NCBI GenBank assembly: GCA_018267385.1 | Contig: JAFDYN010000003.1 | Coordinates: 200,708 to 264,707 of the forward strand | Reading direction: 5' to 3' | Length of the DNA stretch: 64,000 bases | DNA from: Bacteroidota bacterium | GTDB lineage: Bacteria; Bacteroidota; Bacteroidia; Chitinophagales; LD1 | In this document: in pieces, positions 26,901-34,309 of the stretch | Layout: each line of letters starts with the position of its first letter | Numbering within the stretch: the first letter of the stretch is position 1 | Notes under the pieces: model-generated | Database searches by the model: none | Told to the model about the DNA's origin: nothing | Seen by the model: only the letters and a program-made list of their open reading frames with translations | Translations under genes and position numbers: made by a program

Positions 26901-29900
26901 TCCTGCTACTGGTGCCAGCGTCTGGCTCAAGCCTACCGCTACTACCACATATACGGTCAATGCCTCTGGTGCTGCAGGCGGCTGTATCAACTCTACTACG
27001 GTAGCAGTGACTGTCAACCCGGTACCTAATGCATTTACAGTGACGCCTGCTACTGCCTCTCTGTGCGCTGGTACTATACAGGCGCTGTCAGCTACAGACT
27101 CTATGTCTGCTCAGCTGAAGGTCGGGACACAGGCTAATACAAATGGCCCGGCTGCCATCACCTCTACTTCTGCCGACTATCCTGCGCCATACAGCGTATT
27201 CTACGGTGGTCAGAAGATGCAAGTGCTGATCCTGGCCTCTGAGCTGACTGCTGCCGGCTTCCAGGCTGGTTCATCTTTCCAGAATGTACAGTTTCCTGTA
27301 GTATCCCTGGGATCTGCATGGGGTAGTACTATTACATATTGCAATAACTTCCGCGTCAAGATGGGCCTGACCAGTGCTACCAGTCTGACCTCTTTTGCTA
27401 CAGGCCTGACAGTCGTAGTGCCTCAGAATGACTTCACACCGGCTGTGGGTTACAATAACACGCACACTTTCGCCACCCCATTCACCTGGGATGGCACGAG
27501 CAATGTGATCCTGGAGACCAACTTCTCAAACAATATCACGGGTAGCAATGCAGAAGAGGTTCGACAGTACAACTCACCTACGGCATTCCAGAGCTGTATC
27601 GTTTATCGCGCCGATGCCGCCACTGCCTCTACTATCAATAGCTACTCCAGCACGCCGACCTATACCTACAGCGCGAGGCCGGACTTTAAGCTCAATGGTA
27701 TGAGTCCCGCTCCTATCACCTGGAGCCCGACCACACAGCTATATACTGATGCAGGTGCTACTACCGCCTATACCGGTGGCACAGCAGGCACAGTCTATGC
27801 CAAGCCTACAGCTACACGTACCTATACAGCTACTGCTACTATAGCCAGCACAGGCTGTACTACTACCAGCACATCTGTGCAGACAGTGAGCAATCCGTCT
27901 ACGGCTCCTACTTCTATCACCGGTACTATATCTCTCTGTACCGGTGGCAGTACTACCCTGACCGCTGTCGGTGGTACCCTAGGGACAGGTGCCAGCTACG
28001 TATGGGGCTCCGGTACTGTAGGCGGCAATGTATTCCAGACTTCTACTTCTGCTACAACTAGTGTTACACCTTCTGGTACTACTTCATATTGGGTATCAGT
28101 GACCGGACCAGCTCCTTGCGGTAGCCCGGTGGGTAATGCTACTACTACTGTGACTATGACGAATCCATCTACAGCACCTACAGGCATCACCGGCGCTACC
28201 AGCGTCTGTCGTGGCAGCAGTACTACACTGACTGCTACGGGTGGTACACTGTCAGCTGGTGCTAACTATGTGTGGGGCTCAGGTAGTGTAGGATCTAACG
28301 TGTTCCAGACATCTACCTCGGCTACAGCCACGGTGAATCCATCCAGCACCACTACCTATTGGGTATCCGTATCTGATATCGCCCCATGCGGTAGTCCTTC
28401 GGGTAGCGCATCTGCTTCTGTCAATGTACAGCAGCCGGCTACCGCTACGGCCAATACAGTGCATACCGCTACGATCAATAACAACACTACCTATACACTC
28501 CACGGCTCAGTATCCAATAACGCGGGCTACTCATGGTCTACAAACGGTGCAGGTGTACTGAGTGGTACAGGTACACTCACTCCGCTTTATACACCTGGTG
28601 TAGGTGAAAACGGTACGATTCAGATCATCCTCACGGCTACCTCTGTGGCTCCGTGCGCATCTGCTGTATCTGATACCTTCTTCCTCACGCTCAATGCTAC
28701 GTCAAACACATGGATAGGCAATACATCTGACTGGTTTACCGCTAGCAACTGGACCTCTGGCGCAGTGCCAAACAGCTGCTCTGCTACACCTGTAGTGATA
28801 CCTGCGGTGACCTCACCTCACGTCTATCCGCTGGTAGTAGGTGCTACTGCGCAGGTAAATAGTATCACGATAGCATCAGGCGCGCAGGTGAGTGTAGCAG
28901 GTGGTCAGAAGCTCGGTGTCTGTGGCAACTGGGTAGGTGGCAGCTCTACGTCAGCTACCGTCTCAGGTGCCGGATCAGTAGAGTTCAATGGTACTGCCGC
29001 TCAGACCATGACCGGTAATAGTGTATTCACTACTTTTGCTGTCAATAAGACTGCAGGTACCACCACTATCTCAGGGAGCGCTGATGTAAACACTGCTTTT
29101 GTGATGACACGTGGCAATGTATCTGTGAGCAGTACAGGCCATGTCACCCTCAAATCTAACGCGAGTACTACCGCTTATCTGGACAACTTCACCAGTGGTA
29201 CAGCAGGTACCTGGTCGGGCAGTATCACAGTAGAGAGATATGTGGCTACATCTACAGTAGGCTATCGCGATATCAGCTCTCCGGTGATCAATGCCAAGGT
29301 ATCTGACTGGGCCGCAGATTTCACAGTCACTGGTCCAAACAATGTGAACTGCTGGTATGCATATTCTCCATACCCTACCCTGCAGTATTACAGCGAAGCG
29401 ACCAACAGCCCTACTACTGACTACTATGGTGGTTTCATCAGTACTACGCTGGGTACCAATGCACTGGCACCTATGAGAGGCTACGCTGCCCGTCTGTATA
29501 CTGCACCACTGCTGATCAATACGACCGGTACTCCTGGCAATGGATCTCTGTCTCTGGCTATCACCAAGACCAATACGTCAAACCCTGCGGCTGACGGCTG
29601 GAACCTGATGGGCAATCCATACCCGTCTCCGATATCATGGAACGCTGTCAAGGGACTCAATGTGGGCAAGACAGATGGATCGGCATACCTCTTCCAGGCT
29701 ACCGGTGAGTATACCGGCAACTGGGCTACCTGGAACGGTACCACAGGTACCAACGGTGCCACAGACCAGATCAGCTCTACCCAAGGCTTTATGATACTTG
29801 CCTCCGGCAATAATACCCTCGTGATGGACAACTCTGTACGTGTAGCGGCTACAGCTACACCGTTCTTCAAGACACGCAGCGTGCAGCCTGATGAGATCCG

Positions 29901-30558
29901 CCTGACCCTGACAGGTAATGGCAACTCTGACGAGATCGTATCATACACTGATGCCGGCGCATCTACCGGCTACGATGTAGGCTACGACGCGGCCAAGATA
30001 GCCGCAGGCAGCTCTGTCTACCTGAGCTTTGATATGCCTGCCAAGGAGCTGGCTATCAATGTGATGAGTCAGCTCACAGAGGCTATCGAGCTGCCGCTGA
30101 AGGTAGCTGCGACTGACGCCGGAGACTATACACTGGCCGCTACTGAGCTCAATATAGATGGCCTCACCGCCTATCTCAAGGATGCTCAGGCAGGCACGAT
30201 GACCAATCTGGCCACTACCGCACCGGTACTGCACCTGGCAGGCAGCCAGTACTATACCGGCAGGTACAGTATCGTCTTCAGAAAATCAGCTTCCGCTACC
30301 ACATCTGTGGAAAATGTGATGGAAAATCAGACTCGTATATACTCTTATCAAAATAAAGTGTATATTCAACGCTCAAATTCGGCACCGGCAGATGTAGACG
30401 TGACTAACCTGCTGGGTCAGAATGTAGCACAACTGAAGAGCACTACAGAAAAGACTGAATTTGAACTGCCTGCTACCGAGCCATGGTATGCTATCGTGAG
30501 GATCAATGAGAATGGCAAAGTAACAGTGCAGAAACTGCTGATCAGTGCAGCTAAGTAA
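20983..30558 (+). CDS. Giant modular T9SS surface protein with three TIG/Ig/GEVED modules
   Basis: A 3191-residue secreted protein, extremely rich in Thr, Ser, Gly and Ala. A long signal sequence ends 'STAYAQ' (about residue 43). Residues 45-600 look like a right-handed beta-helix ('INNNAANT', 'NNKILRV', 'NNFITNL' Asn ladders). Three consecutive modules start at about residues 614, 951 and 1283. Each has a TIG/IPT domain ('VTITGTNF'), an Ig-like domain ('YQWYYSISAAGPW') and a GEVED domain ('VDWNGNGSFADAGE', ending 'TECEDY'). More Ig/PKD-like repeats follow, including two near-identical 90-residue units at about 2304 and 2394. A beta-solenoid segment begins near 2575. A T9SS type A sorting domain occupies about 3109-3191 ('LLGQNVAQL', 'VQKLLISAAK'). 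It probably acts as an adhesin or gliding-surface filament; no enzymatic motif was found. Confidence 0.9.
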   Translation: MKRSTPSFTFSTTPTKAAWTKAFSRIITSLILCVALGSTAYAQAVSVTATGGTTSQTYSTLKAAFDAINAGTHTGAIVININSNTSETAPSVLNSSGAGSASYTSVLVQPSVDAVSVTCATASGRGVIELNGADNVTINGDNPNTAGINRNLTINNNAANTVNYTSVIRSATSSLVTTADNNTIKNCIIIGNADANNTSSFTSTTYQTGILAANGASTSSATTAPSAISSSTATMGGAQTALNFTVNNCAITKCARGIYFQGAANSVCPTLTITNNLIGNATAGAADQVYSIGITAGGFGNATTNSTISGNTIYLEGWFPTTSKAIELGLAGTNTGANLTISNNKILRVFNKSTSEYGAHGISVYTTTTAANITVVNNFITNLSSVYSNASAPFNYGPKGIVLWAGTGHKVYYNSVNIYGGPQTGSAGADYSACLAVASSGCTGLDIRNNIFSNTIAGTYTGSKDMVFLLWGGLTSTANNVINNNVCYVGTGTNNFLAGVGTSTLSAPSTTYTQANFNAAATTPATNWRSYTSGLTTGGTNDNAMVASTAAAPFTSNTDLHVLYNAGEALSNISNKGVAIAGFTTDIDGETRPWTGATNPCIGADEFQYTPPALPTITSFTPSANLCTSGGDVVTITGTNFTSVSAVTFNGTNAASYTVNSSTSITATAPYGLSAGTIAVTNSVGTGTSSTSYTTQPGPVITSQPSATSVTVYTGSASTSMAVASSTGGATYQWYYSISAAGPWVAVPASLSTGASFTGTTSATLGITCSAAAPSGIYYFECVVTSGSCNATSNVAALTVNGYCSNFNTTNTGYYINSFTTSGGLTNISPAVDAGFSANGYGDFTSSSVSQIPGGTVNFTLAEVGGSMGYGIFVDWNGNGSFADAGETMYNPSAYNTTVSSSFTVPAGAAAGTYRMRVVGNESTYPATACTGTAYTECEDYLFTVVIPIAPTITSYSPGALCAGGGETVTITGTGLNTVTAVKFNGVNAASFTLGTATSLTAVTPAGLTAGTVTVTNPSGTGTGASYTVNPSPTITGQPSAGTVSAVTGTSATFTVATSAGSPTYQWYYGTTTTGPWVAVANGTPTGLTYTGGTTASLVVTASNTANTGSANYYKCIVSAAGCGISSNSAQLTITGYCSNTNTTNTTYYIDSFYTYGCITDIARVDGGFSPNGYGNFTSSVVTQVAGGAINFRIKETGGTMHFGIWVDWNNNGLFTDAGENVFTQSSYVSAVGGTFNVPAGQVSGNYRMRIQGNELGTVDPCTGTAYTECEDYTVYVQPIVAPTISSFTPTALCAGGYQTVTITGTGFLGTSAVTFNGVNAVSYTVVSNTSITAVSPSGLTAGVITVTNSAGNANSTAYTIQPSPAITTQPVAATASALTGSAATFTVATSASSPTYQWQYATSATGPWTNVANGTPAGITYSGATTATLTATPSSSAAGSTANYLQCVVTSGCSSYTNAAQLTVVGYCVPSSTSTSTYISNFTITGGLTNFNNSSTYTTGGYANYTATTSASQYPSNTVSYSVTMAGGTAGIAIWVDWNQNGVFTDAGEAMYNSAAYQSSGTYTGTFTVPATALYGSTRMRVLTDFNATSPSPCTIAANQGEGEDYTFTVATPPACSGTPTAGTAAISASAVCVGTSVGLTLTGFTTGVSGIKYQWQSKLSSSSTWANIANDTLPTASDLPTAGTDYRCVVTCTPSSSSATSNVVSVVVNNPTITGTTGATICGPGAAIIAATTSVSTDTAFWYATSSSTAILGTGSSFITPVITGNTTYYVQAKSPATTASGGNASSTGASGTNYDVAGLVFDVTNEFVLSSVAMYPDASGTVTIALQNSGGTTLQSANYTFTGASATPVTVPLGFTIPVGTGYRLMLTSNSNYIDFYRDLSQTFPYAVGTSGSITGAYYYGSSTNYYYFYNWQISQRCASARQAVNVTYTTPPSISVTPATATICSGDSVHATVTGAAYSTFTWTPAGASPATGASVWLKPTATTTYTVNASGAAGGCINSTTVAVTVNPVPNAFTVTPATASLCAGTIQALSATDSMSAQLKVGTQANTNGPAAITSTSADYPAPYSVFYGGQKMQVLILASELTAAGFQAGSSFQNVQFPVVSLGSAWGSTITYCNNFRVKMGLTSATSLTSFATGLTVVVPQNDFTPAVGYNNTHTFATPFTWDGTSNVILETNFSNNITGSNAEEVRQYNSPTAFQSCIVYRADAATASTINSYSSTPTYTYSARPDFKLNGMSPAPITWSPTTQLYTDAGATTAYTGGTAGTVYAKPTATRTYTATATIASTGCTTTSTSVQTVSNPSTAPTSITGTISLCTGGSTTLTAVGGTLGTGASYVWGSGTVGGNVFQTSTSATTSVTPSGTTSYWVSVTGPAPCGSPVGNATTTVTMTNPSTAPTGITGATSVCRGSSTTLTATGGTLSAGANYVWGSGSVGSNVFQTSTSATATVNPSSTTTYWVSVSDIAPCGSPSGSASASVNVQQPATATANTVHTATINNNTTYTLHGSVSNNAGYSWSTNGAGVLSGTGTLTPLYTPGVGENGTIQIILTATSVAPCASAVSDTFFLTLNATSNTWIGNTSDWFTASNWTSGAVPNSCSATPVVIPAVTSPHVYPLVVGATAQVNSITIASGAQVSVAGGQKLGVCGNWVGGSSTSATVSGAGSVEFNGTAAQTMTGNSVFTTFAVNKTAGTTTISGSADVNTAFVMTRGNVSVSSTGHVTLKSNASTTAYLDNFTSGTAGTWSGSITVERYVATSTVGYRDISSPVINAKVSDWAADFTVTGPNNVNCWYAYSPYPTLQYYSEATNSPTTDYYGGFISTTLGTNALAPMRGYAARLYTAPLLINTTGTPGNGSLSLAITKTNTSNPAADGWNLMGNPYPSPISWNAVKGLNVGKTDGSAYLFQATGEYTGNWATWNGTTGTNGATDQISSTQGFMILASGNNTLVMDNSVRVAATATPFFKTRSVQPDEIRLTLTGNGNSDEIVSYTDAGASTGYDVGYDAAKIAAGSSVYLSFDMPAKELAINVMSQLTEAIELPLKVAATDAGDYTLAATELNIDGLTAYLKDAQAGTMTNLATTAPVLHLAGSQYYTGRYSIVFRKSASATTSVENVMENQTRIYSYQNKVYIQRSNSAPADVDVTNLLGQNVAQLKSTTEKTEFELPATEPWYAIVRINENGKVTVQKLLISAAK

Positions 30559-30591
30559 GAAAACATGGGCAACGTAAAGCAAACAACGAAT

Positions 30592-30807
30592 ATGAAAAGT
30601 ACAATGCTGAAATCCACGTTTGTAGTGATGATGATCATCGCTACAGGTACTATCTTTGGCCAGCCACCGGGCGGTGGTGGTGGCTCCGGCTCAGGCGGTC
30701 CGCCGCCTACCACCGGCGCTCCGGTAGATGGCGGTGCCCTGATGTTTCTCATCGGTGTGGCCGGATACGCATATACCTCTCTGAAATCAAAGAAACAGGA
30801 AAACTAA
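30592..30807 (+). CDS. PID-CTERM exosortase substrate, small Gly/Pro-rich protein
   Basis: A 71-residue protein in three parts: an N-terminal signal peptide (about 1-24, 'STFVVMMIIATGTIFGQ'), a short Gly/Ser/Pro-rich middle ('PPGGGGGSGSGG'), and a tripartite sorting signal. The signal is 'PVDGGALMFLIGVAGYAY' followed by a basic tail 'KSKK'. The P-[VI]-D-G-G motif, hydrophobic helix and Lys cluster match what I know as the PID-CTERM domain of Bacteroidota exosortase targets. The mature part left after both cleavages would be only about 20 residues, so the protein is almost all sorting signals. An upstream in-frame ATG at 30565 exists; 30592 is preferred because it gives a clean signal peptide. 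It starts 33 bases after the giant T9SS gene. Confidence 0.8.
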   Translation: MKSTMLKSTFVVMMIIATGTIFGQPPGGGGGSGSGGPPPTTGAPVDGGALMFLIGVAGYAYTSLKSKKQEN

Positions 30808-30851
30808 ATCTGGTCAGCGAAAGCTGATATAGATGAGAGTATAAAGTCTCT

Positions 30852-31736
30852 ATGGACAAGGTGATCAAGCGGACTCAAAGTGCAGGTTTTACACCCGTTA
30901 CTACAAAGGGCCGTTTGATCACCTCTTTTTGTTATGCCATGTTGATGTTCACATGCGTTGTCCTTTTTCATCAGGGGCTGATCGCTGTGATGAGTGTCTC
31001 ACTCGGTTATACCACTCATTTTTCCTTTGCCAAGGTAGACTCTTTGCCCTATGACAATCAGCACTGGGGGGCTTACCGTGTGGTGCTTTTGTATGGCATA
31101 CCGCCGCTGCTGCTGCTGGTCATTTCGGCTCTGCTCGCATCCCGTATGTTTATGCATACCAAGCGCAAGGTGGATCAGTGGTTTACGATCAGCTACTGGT
31201 GGATAGTGACCAGCATCTTGTATGTCTCTACGCAGGCTGTCATACCTCTCATAGCATACTCATTTGGCAAGGATGACATGTACCAGGGTATACCGGTCAT
31301 TTTAAATTGGTTTTATGTACCCAATGCGATCAGGTTTGGCATAGCCATCCTGGCGCTTGTGCTCAATATCCTCTTTGGCTTTTTGTTTTTTCAGTTTACG
31401 ATCCAGTTTTCCCCATCCCGTGGTGCCGTATTCAATCACAAGAAGCAGACCGAGACAGTCATAAACTACTTTTTATATCCCATGCTGCTGTGCATACCGC
31501 TGGGAGCGTTTTTATCACTACCCAAGCTGCCTTCTTTCTTTCTGGTATACATGATAGTAGGCCTGCTATGGGTACCGGGGCTGGTGATACGGGGCCGCTC
31601 AGGCCAGGCCAATGAGACCCGTCTGGACCCCAATCAGATCCGCGATCTGAAGCCGCGCGGTATAGCGCTGATCGTAGCGTTCATACTGCTGGTCCGTATC
31701 CTCTTTTCTGTTTCTGATTATTACTGGTATAAGTAG
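30852..31736 (+). CDS. Exosortase-associated multi-pass membrane protein
   Basis: A 294-residue integral membrane protein with about seven hydrophobic helices (near residues 27-50, 76-97, 112-135, 153-180, 202-222, 226-243, 268-288). No enzyme motif is recognised. It sits between the PID-CTERM substrate gene and the exosortase gene, and its stop codon shares a base with the exosortase GTG start (TAGTG), indicating translational coupling. I recall an 'XrtX-associated membrane protein' family described for such loci and infer this is a member, but could not verify it. A role in substrate presentation or in attaching the sorted product is speculation. Confidence 0.7.
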   Translation: MDKVIKRTQSAGFTPVTTKGRLITSFCYAMLMFTCVVLFHQGLIAVMSVSLGYTTHFSFAKVDSLPYDNQHWGAYRVVLLYGIPPLLLLVISALLASRMFMHTKRKVDQWFTISYWWIVTSILYVSTQAVIPLIAYSFGKDDMYQGIPVILNWFYVPNAIRFGIAILALVLNILFGFLFFQFTIQFSPSRGAVFNHKKQTETVINYFLYPMLLCIPLGAFLSLPKLPSFFLVYMIVGLLWVPGLVIRGRSGQANETRLDPNQIRDLKPRGIALIVAFILLVRILFSVSDYYWYK

Positions 31737-32293
31737 TGGAGTACATCACAAAAATATGGCGCGAAGAGCGCTTTAATATTCCGGTCAAGATCGTGGGGTC
31801 TTATGTCCTCTGGAAGGTCTTCCACCATTTTGCCAAGATGCCCGGCACAGTCCTCGGTATCTGGTGGGAGCGGCTGGTCTTCAAACTTGGGGCGTATTAC
31901 GCCGTTATCACAGTGCCGTTCGTTCGTCCATTTATGGATCATGCTTTTGCACGGGGCATAGGTATCTACATGACCGCAGGGCAAACCATCAAAGGGGTGC
32001 TCGTACAGGACCATTGCCTGGCTATCCCGTCCATGGTTGTGTTTACAGCTACCATTATTTTTTTCAGGGGGCCGCTGCGTGACAAAGTCTGGTTTATACC
32101 CCTCGGCCTGCTCGGCATCGTAGCGATCAATACTGCGAGGCTGGCTATGGTGTGCCTGGCATTTCTTTACAACTCGCCTTACTATTTTGAGATCAATCAC
32201 TCTGTCTTTGGTCTCATCCTGCTTTATGGTTTTGTCTTTATGATGCTGGCCTGGTGGATCCGCCGTCACCGCCCTGCAGCTACTTCGTTTTAA
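31736..32293 (+). CDS. Exosortase/archaeosortase family transpeptidase, compact (XrtX-like)
   Basis: A 185-residue polytopic membrane protein. The exosortase catalytic set is visible: nucleophile Cys94 in 'VQDHCLAIPSMVVF', Arg135 in 'AINTARLAMVCLAF' (the N-x-x-R helix), and His155 in 'EINHSVFGLI' (N-H-x2-G type). Exosortases cleave PEP-CTERM-like C-terminal signals after membrane insertion and probably attach the product to a lipid or glycan acceptor. The size matches minimal Bacteroidota exosortases rather than the long EpsI-fused forms. It starts with GTG overlapping the stop of its companion gene, two genes after a cognate PID-CTERM substrate. A lipoprotein gene follows after 29 bases. Confidence 0.85.
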   Translation: MEYITKIWREERFNIPVKIVGSYVLWKVFHHFAKMPGTVLGIWWERLVFKLGAYYAVITVPFVRPFMDHAFARGIGIYMTAGQTIKGVLVQDHCLAIPSMVVFTATIIFFRGPLRDKVWFIPLGLLGIVAINTARLAMVCLAFLYNSPYYFEINHSVFGLILLYGFVFMMLAWWIRRHRPAATSF

Positions 32294-32322
32294 TTCTGCT
32301 TTCTTTGCACAAAAGTAAAGCT

Positions 32323-32682
32323 ATGTACCGCTACCTTGCCATGATGATAGTACTGCTGGGGCTCGCCTCATGCGGGCAACCCAAAGACGTGAAAATGGTG
32401 AAGTCCTCTCCCGATGGCAAGGTGACTGTCACCATCACTGGCCGCAAAGCTTCTGCGCTCGATCCGTTTCAGGTCGCGATGTCGGTCAGGGCCGGAGATA
32501 TACCTGAGGGCAGCCTGACCTTTGAGATAGCTGCAGATGACCTGAATGATAGCAATGTGCGCCTGGACTGGTCGGATCCGCAGCATGCGGTGATCACCTT
32601 CACTCAGAGAGATGGAGAGCCGCGCATATTTACACTGGCTGTATCTGAGACCAGTGTCCTGCTCGCACCTGTCATTCATTGA
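32323..32682 (+). CDS. Small lipoprotein at the exosortase locus
   Basis: A 119-residue predicted lipoprotein with N-terminal 'MMIVLLGLASCGQPKD' (lipobox LASC). The mature part is beta-rich: 'KMVKSSPDGKVTVTITGRK', 'LTFEIAADDLND', 'HAVITFTQRDGE'. No family is recognised. It follows the exosortase gene closely in the same direction and may belong to the same transcript, but there is no direct evidence that it is part of the sorting system. The ATG at 32323 is chosen because it gives a normal lipoprotein signal; the upstream in-frame extension does not. Confidence 0.7.
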   Translation: MYRYLAMMIVLLGLASCGQPKDVKMVKSSPDGKVTVTITGRKASALDPFQVAMSVRAGDIPEGSLTFEIAADDLNDSNVRLDWSDPQHAVITFTQRDGEPRIFTLAVSETSVLLAPVIH

Positions 32683-32722
32683 GTATTGCCCCATACTGTT
32701 AAAAAAATCCGTGCAAATCGGA

Positions 32723-32730
32723 TATATTTG
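32723..32730 (+). promoter_or_regulatory. Bacteroidota -7 promoter box (TATATTTG) of the ammonia-lyase gene
   Basis: TATATTTG matches TAnnTTTG 46 bases before the ATG of the aromatic amino acid lyase gene, just after the exosortase-locus lipoprotein. It would start the short + strand pigment operon. Confidence 0.45.
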
Positions 32731-32776
32731 ATAGTCACACCCTAAACTAAAGACAGACTAATAAAGATATCCGGTA

Positions 32777-34309
32777 ATGGTTGAGTTGAATGAAAGCCAC
32801 CTTAGTGCTGAGGAATTTTACAAGGTAATATATGGCGGAGAAAAAATAAGGATAGCTGAATCACTGGCACAGGAGTCAGATGCTAACTTTCAGTTTCTTA
32901 AGGACTTTTCCGTAGATAAAGTCATCTACGGTATCAATACGGGTTTTGGCCCGATGGCGCAGTACAAAGTGCCCTATACAGAGCGCCTGGCGCTCCAGTA
33001 CAATCTGATCCGCAGCCATGCATCCGGCCTGGGCGAGCCGCTCGCGCCGCTCTACTCACGCGCTATGCTGCTCGATAGGCTCAATACCTTTGCCAAATGC
33101 AAAAGCGGCGTACACCCTGACCTCCTCACGCTGCTGGCAGAGATGATCAATCATGATGTACTACCTGTGATCTATACGCATGGTGGTGTAGGCGCCAGCG
33201 GCGACCTGGTGCAGCTCGCTCATATGGCGCTGGCTATCATAGGTGAGGGGCAGGTATACCATCAGGGCCGCATCGTACCTGCCACAGAGGGCCTGAGGGC
33301 CGTAGGTCTGACACCTTTTGCCATCCGCCTGCGTGAGGGGCTGGCCATGATGAATGGCACCTCCTGCATGACCGGTATAGGCATGATCAATGTACAAAAG
33401 GCAAGGCAACTGCTGCATATATCGGTGCTGCTGTCGGCTGCTATCAATGAGATATTCCGCGCGTATACAGATCATTTCTCAGCGCCGCTGAATGAAGTGA
33501 AAAAGCATCGCGGCCAAAACGCTATCGCCGCGCAGATGCGTGACCTCCTGGCAGAGAGTACGCTCCTGCGCAGCCGCCAGGAGCACCTGTACCGTACTAC
33601 AGATGAAACGCACTTTGTAGAAAAGGTGCAGGAGTACTACTCCATCCGCTGTGTGCCGCAGATACTCGGACCGGTATATGATACGATAGAGCATGCGGCG
33701 GGTATAGTGGGAGATGAGCTAAACTCTGTCAGTGACAATCCGGTAGTAGACCACCAGCGCAGGGATATCTATCATGGGGGCAACTTCCACGGAGACTACA
33801 TAGGCCTGGAGATGGATAAACTCAAGATAGCTATCACCAAGCTCTCCATGATGGCAGACCGCCAGCTCAACTACCTGCTCAATGATAAGCTGAATGGCAA
33901 ACTGCCGCCATTTATCAATCGCAATACAATAGGTTTGAATTTTGGCCTGCAGGGCATACAGTATACTGCTACCTCTACCGTAGCGGAGAATCAGACACTC
34001 TCCAATCCTATGTATGTCCACAGCATACCGAGCAATAATGACAACCAGGACCTCGTGAGCATGGGCAGCAATGCAGCCCTGATGTGCGCCCGCGTGATAG
34101 ACAATACTTTTGAAGTGCTCTCTATACACAGCATGGCGGTCATAGAGGCTATAGAGGCACTGGGTGTGACCGGGCAGCTATCGCCAAAGATAGAATCCTT
34201 CTACAATGCCGTGAGGCAGGTAGCAAAACCGATAGCCAATGATGAACCAAAGTATGCCGACCTGGCACGCATCAAAGAATTACTGAAAGAAACAGATACA
34301 GAGGCATGA
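32777..34309 (+). CDS. HAL/PAL/TAL family aromatic amino acid ammonia-lyase
   Basis: A 510-residue MIO-cofactor lyase. The catalytic Tyr is in 'VIYGINTGFG' (Tyr51). The Ala140-Ser141-Gly142 triad in 'GGVGASGDLVQLAHMAL' forms the 4-methylideneimidazole-5-one cofactor. Later conserved blocks are 'DEL..SVSDNPVVD' (about 313-328) and 'QNQDLVSMG'-like 'NNDNQDLVSMGSNA'. In aryl-polyene and flexirubin clusters such enzymes deaminate tyrosine (or phenylalanine) to the cinnamate-type starter unit, and the surrounding genes support that role. At the selectivity position, however, it has Ser80-His81 ('NLIRSHASG'), the pair usual in histidine lyases. The next gene overlaps it by 4 bases. Confidence 0.9.
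   Translation: MVELNESHLSAEEFYKVIYGGEKIRIAESLAQESDANFQFLKDFSVDKVIYGINTGFGPMAQYKVPYTERLALQYNLIRSHASGLGEPLAPLYSRAMLLDRLNTFAKCKSGVHPDLLTLLAEMINHDVLPVIYTHGGVGASGDLVQLAHMALAIIGEGQVYHQGRIVPATEGLRAVGLTPFAIRLREGLAMMNGTSCMTGIGMINVQKARQLLHISVLLSAAINEIFRAYTDHFSAPLNEVKKHRGQNAIAAQMRDLLAESTLLRSRQEHLYRTTDETHFVEKVQEYYSIRCVPQILGPVYDTIEHAAGIVGDELNSVSDNPVVDHQRRDIYHGGNFHGDYIGLEMDKLKIAITKLSMMADRQLNYLLNDKLNGKLPPFINRNTIGLNFGLQGIQYTATSTVAENQTLSNPMYVHSIPSNNDNQDLVSMGSNAALMCARVIDNTFEVLSIHSMAVIEAIEALGVTGQLSPKIESFYNAVRQVAKPIANDEPKYADLARIKELLKETDTEA

Noticed and set aside
22800-28450. Repetitive DNA in the giant gene considered as a CRISPR array or satellite
   Set aside because: The repeats stay in frame, encode protein domains of about 330 or 90 residues, and have no short fixed spacers.
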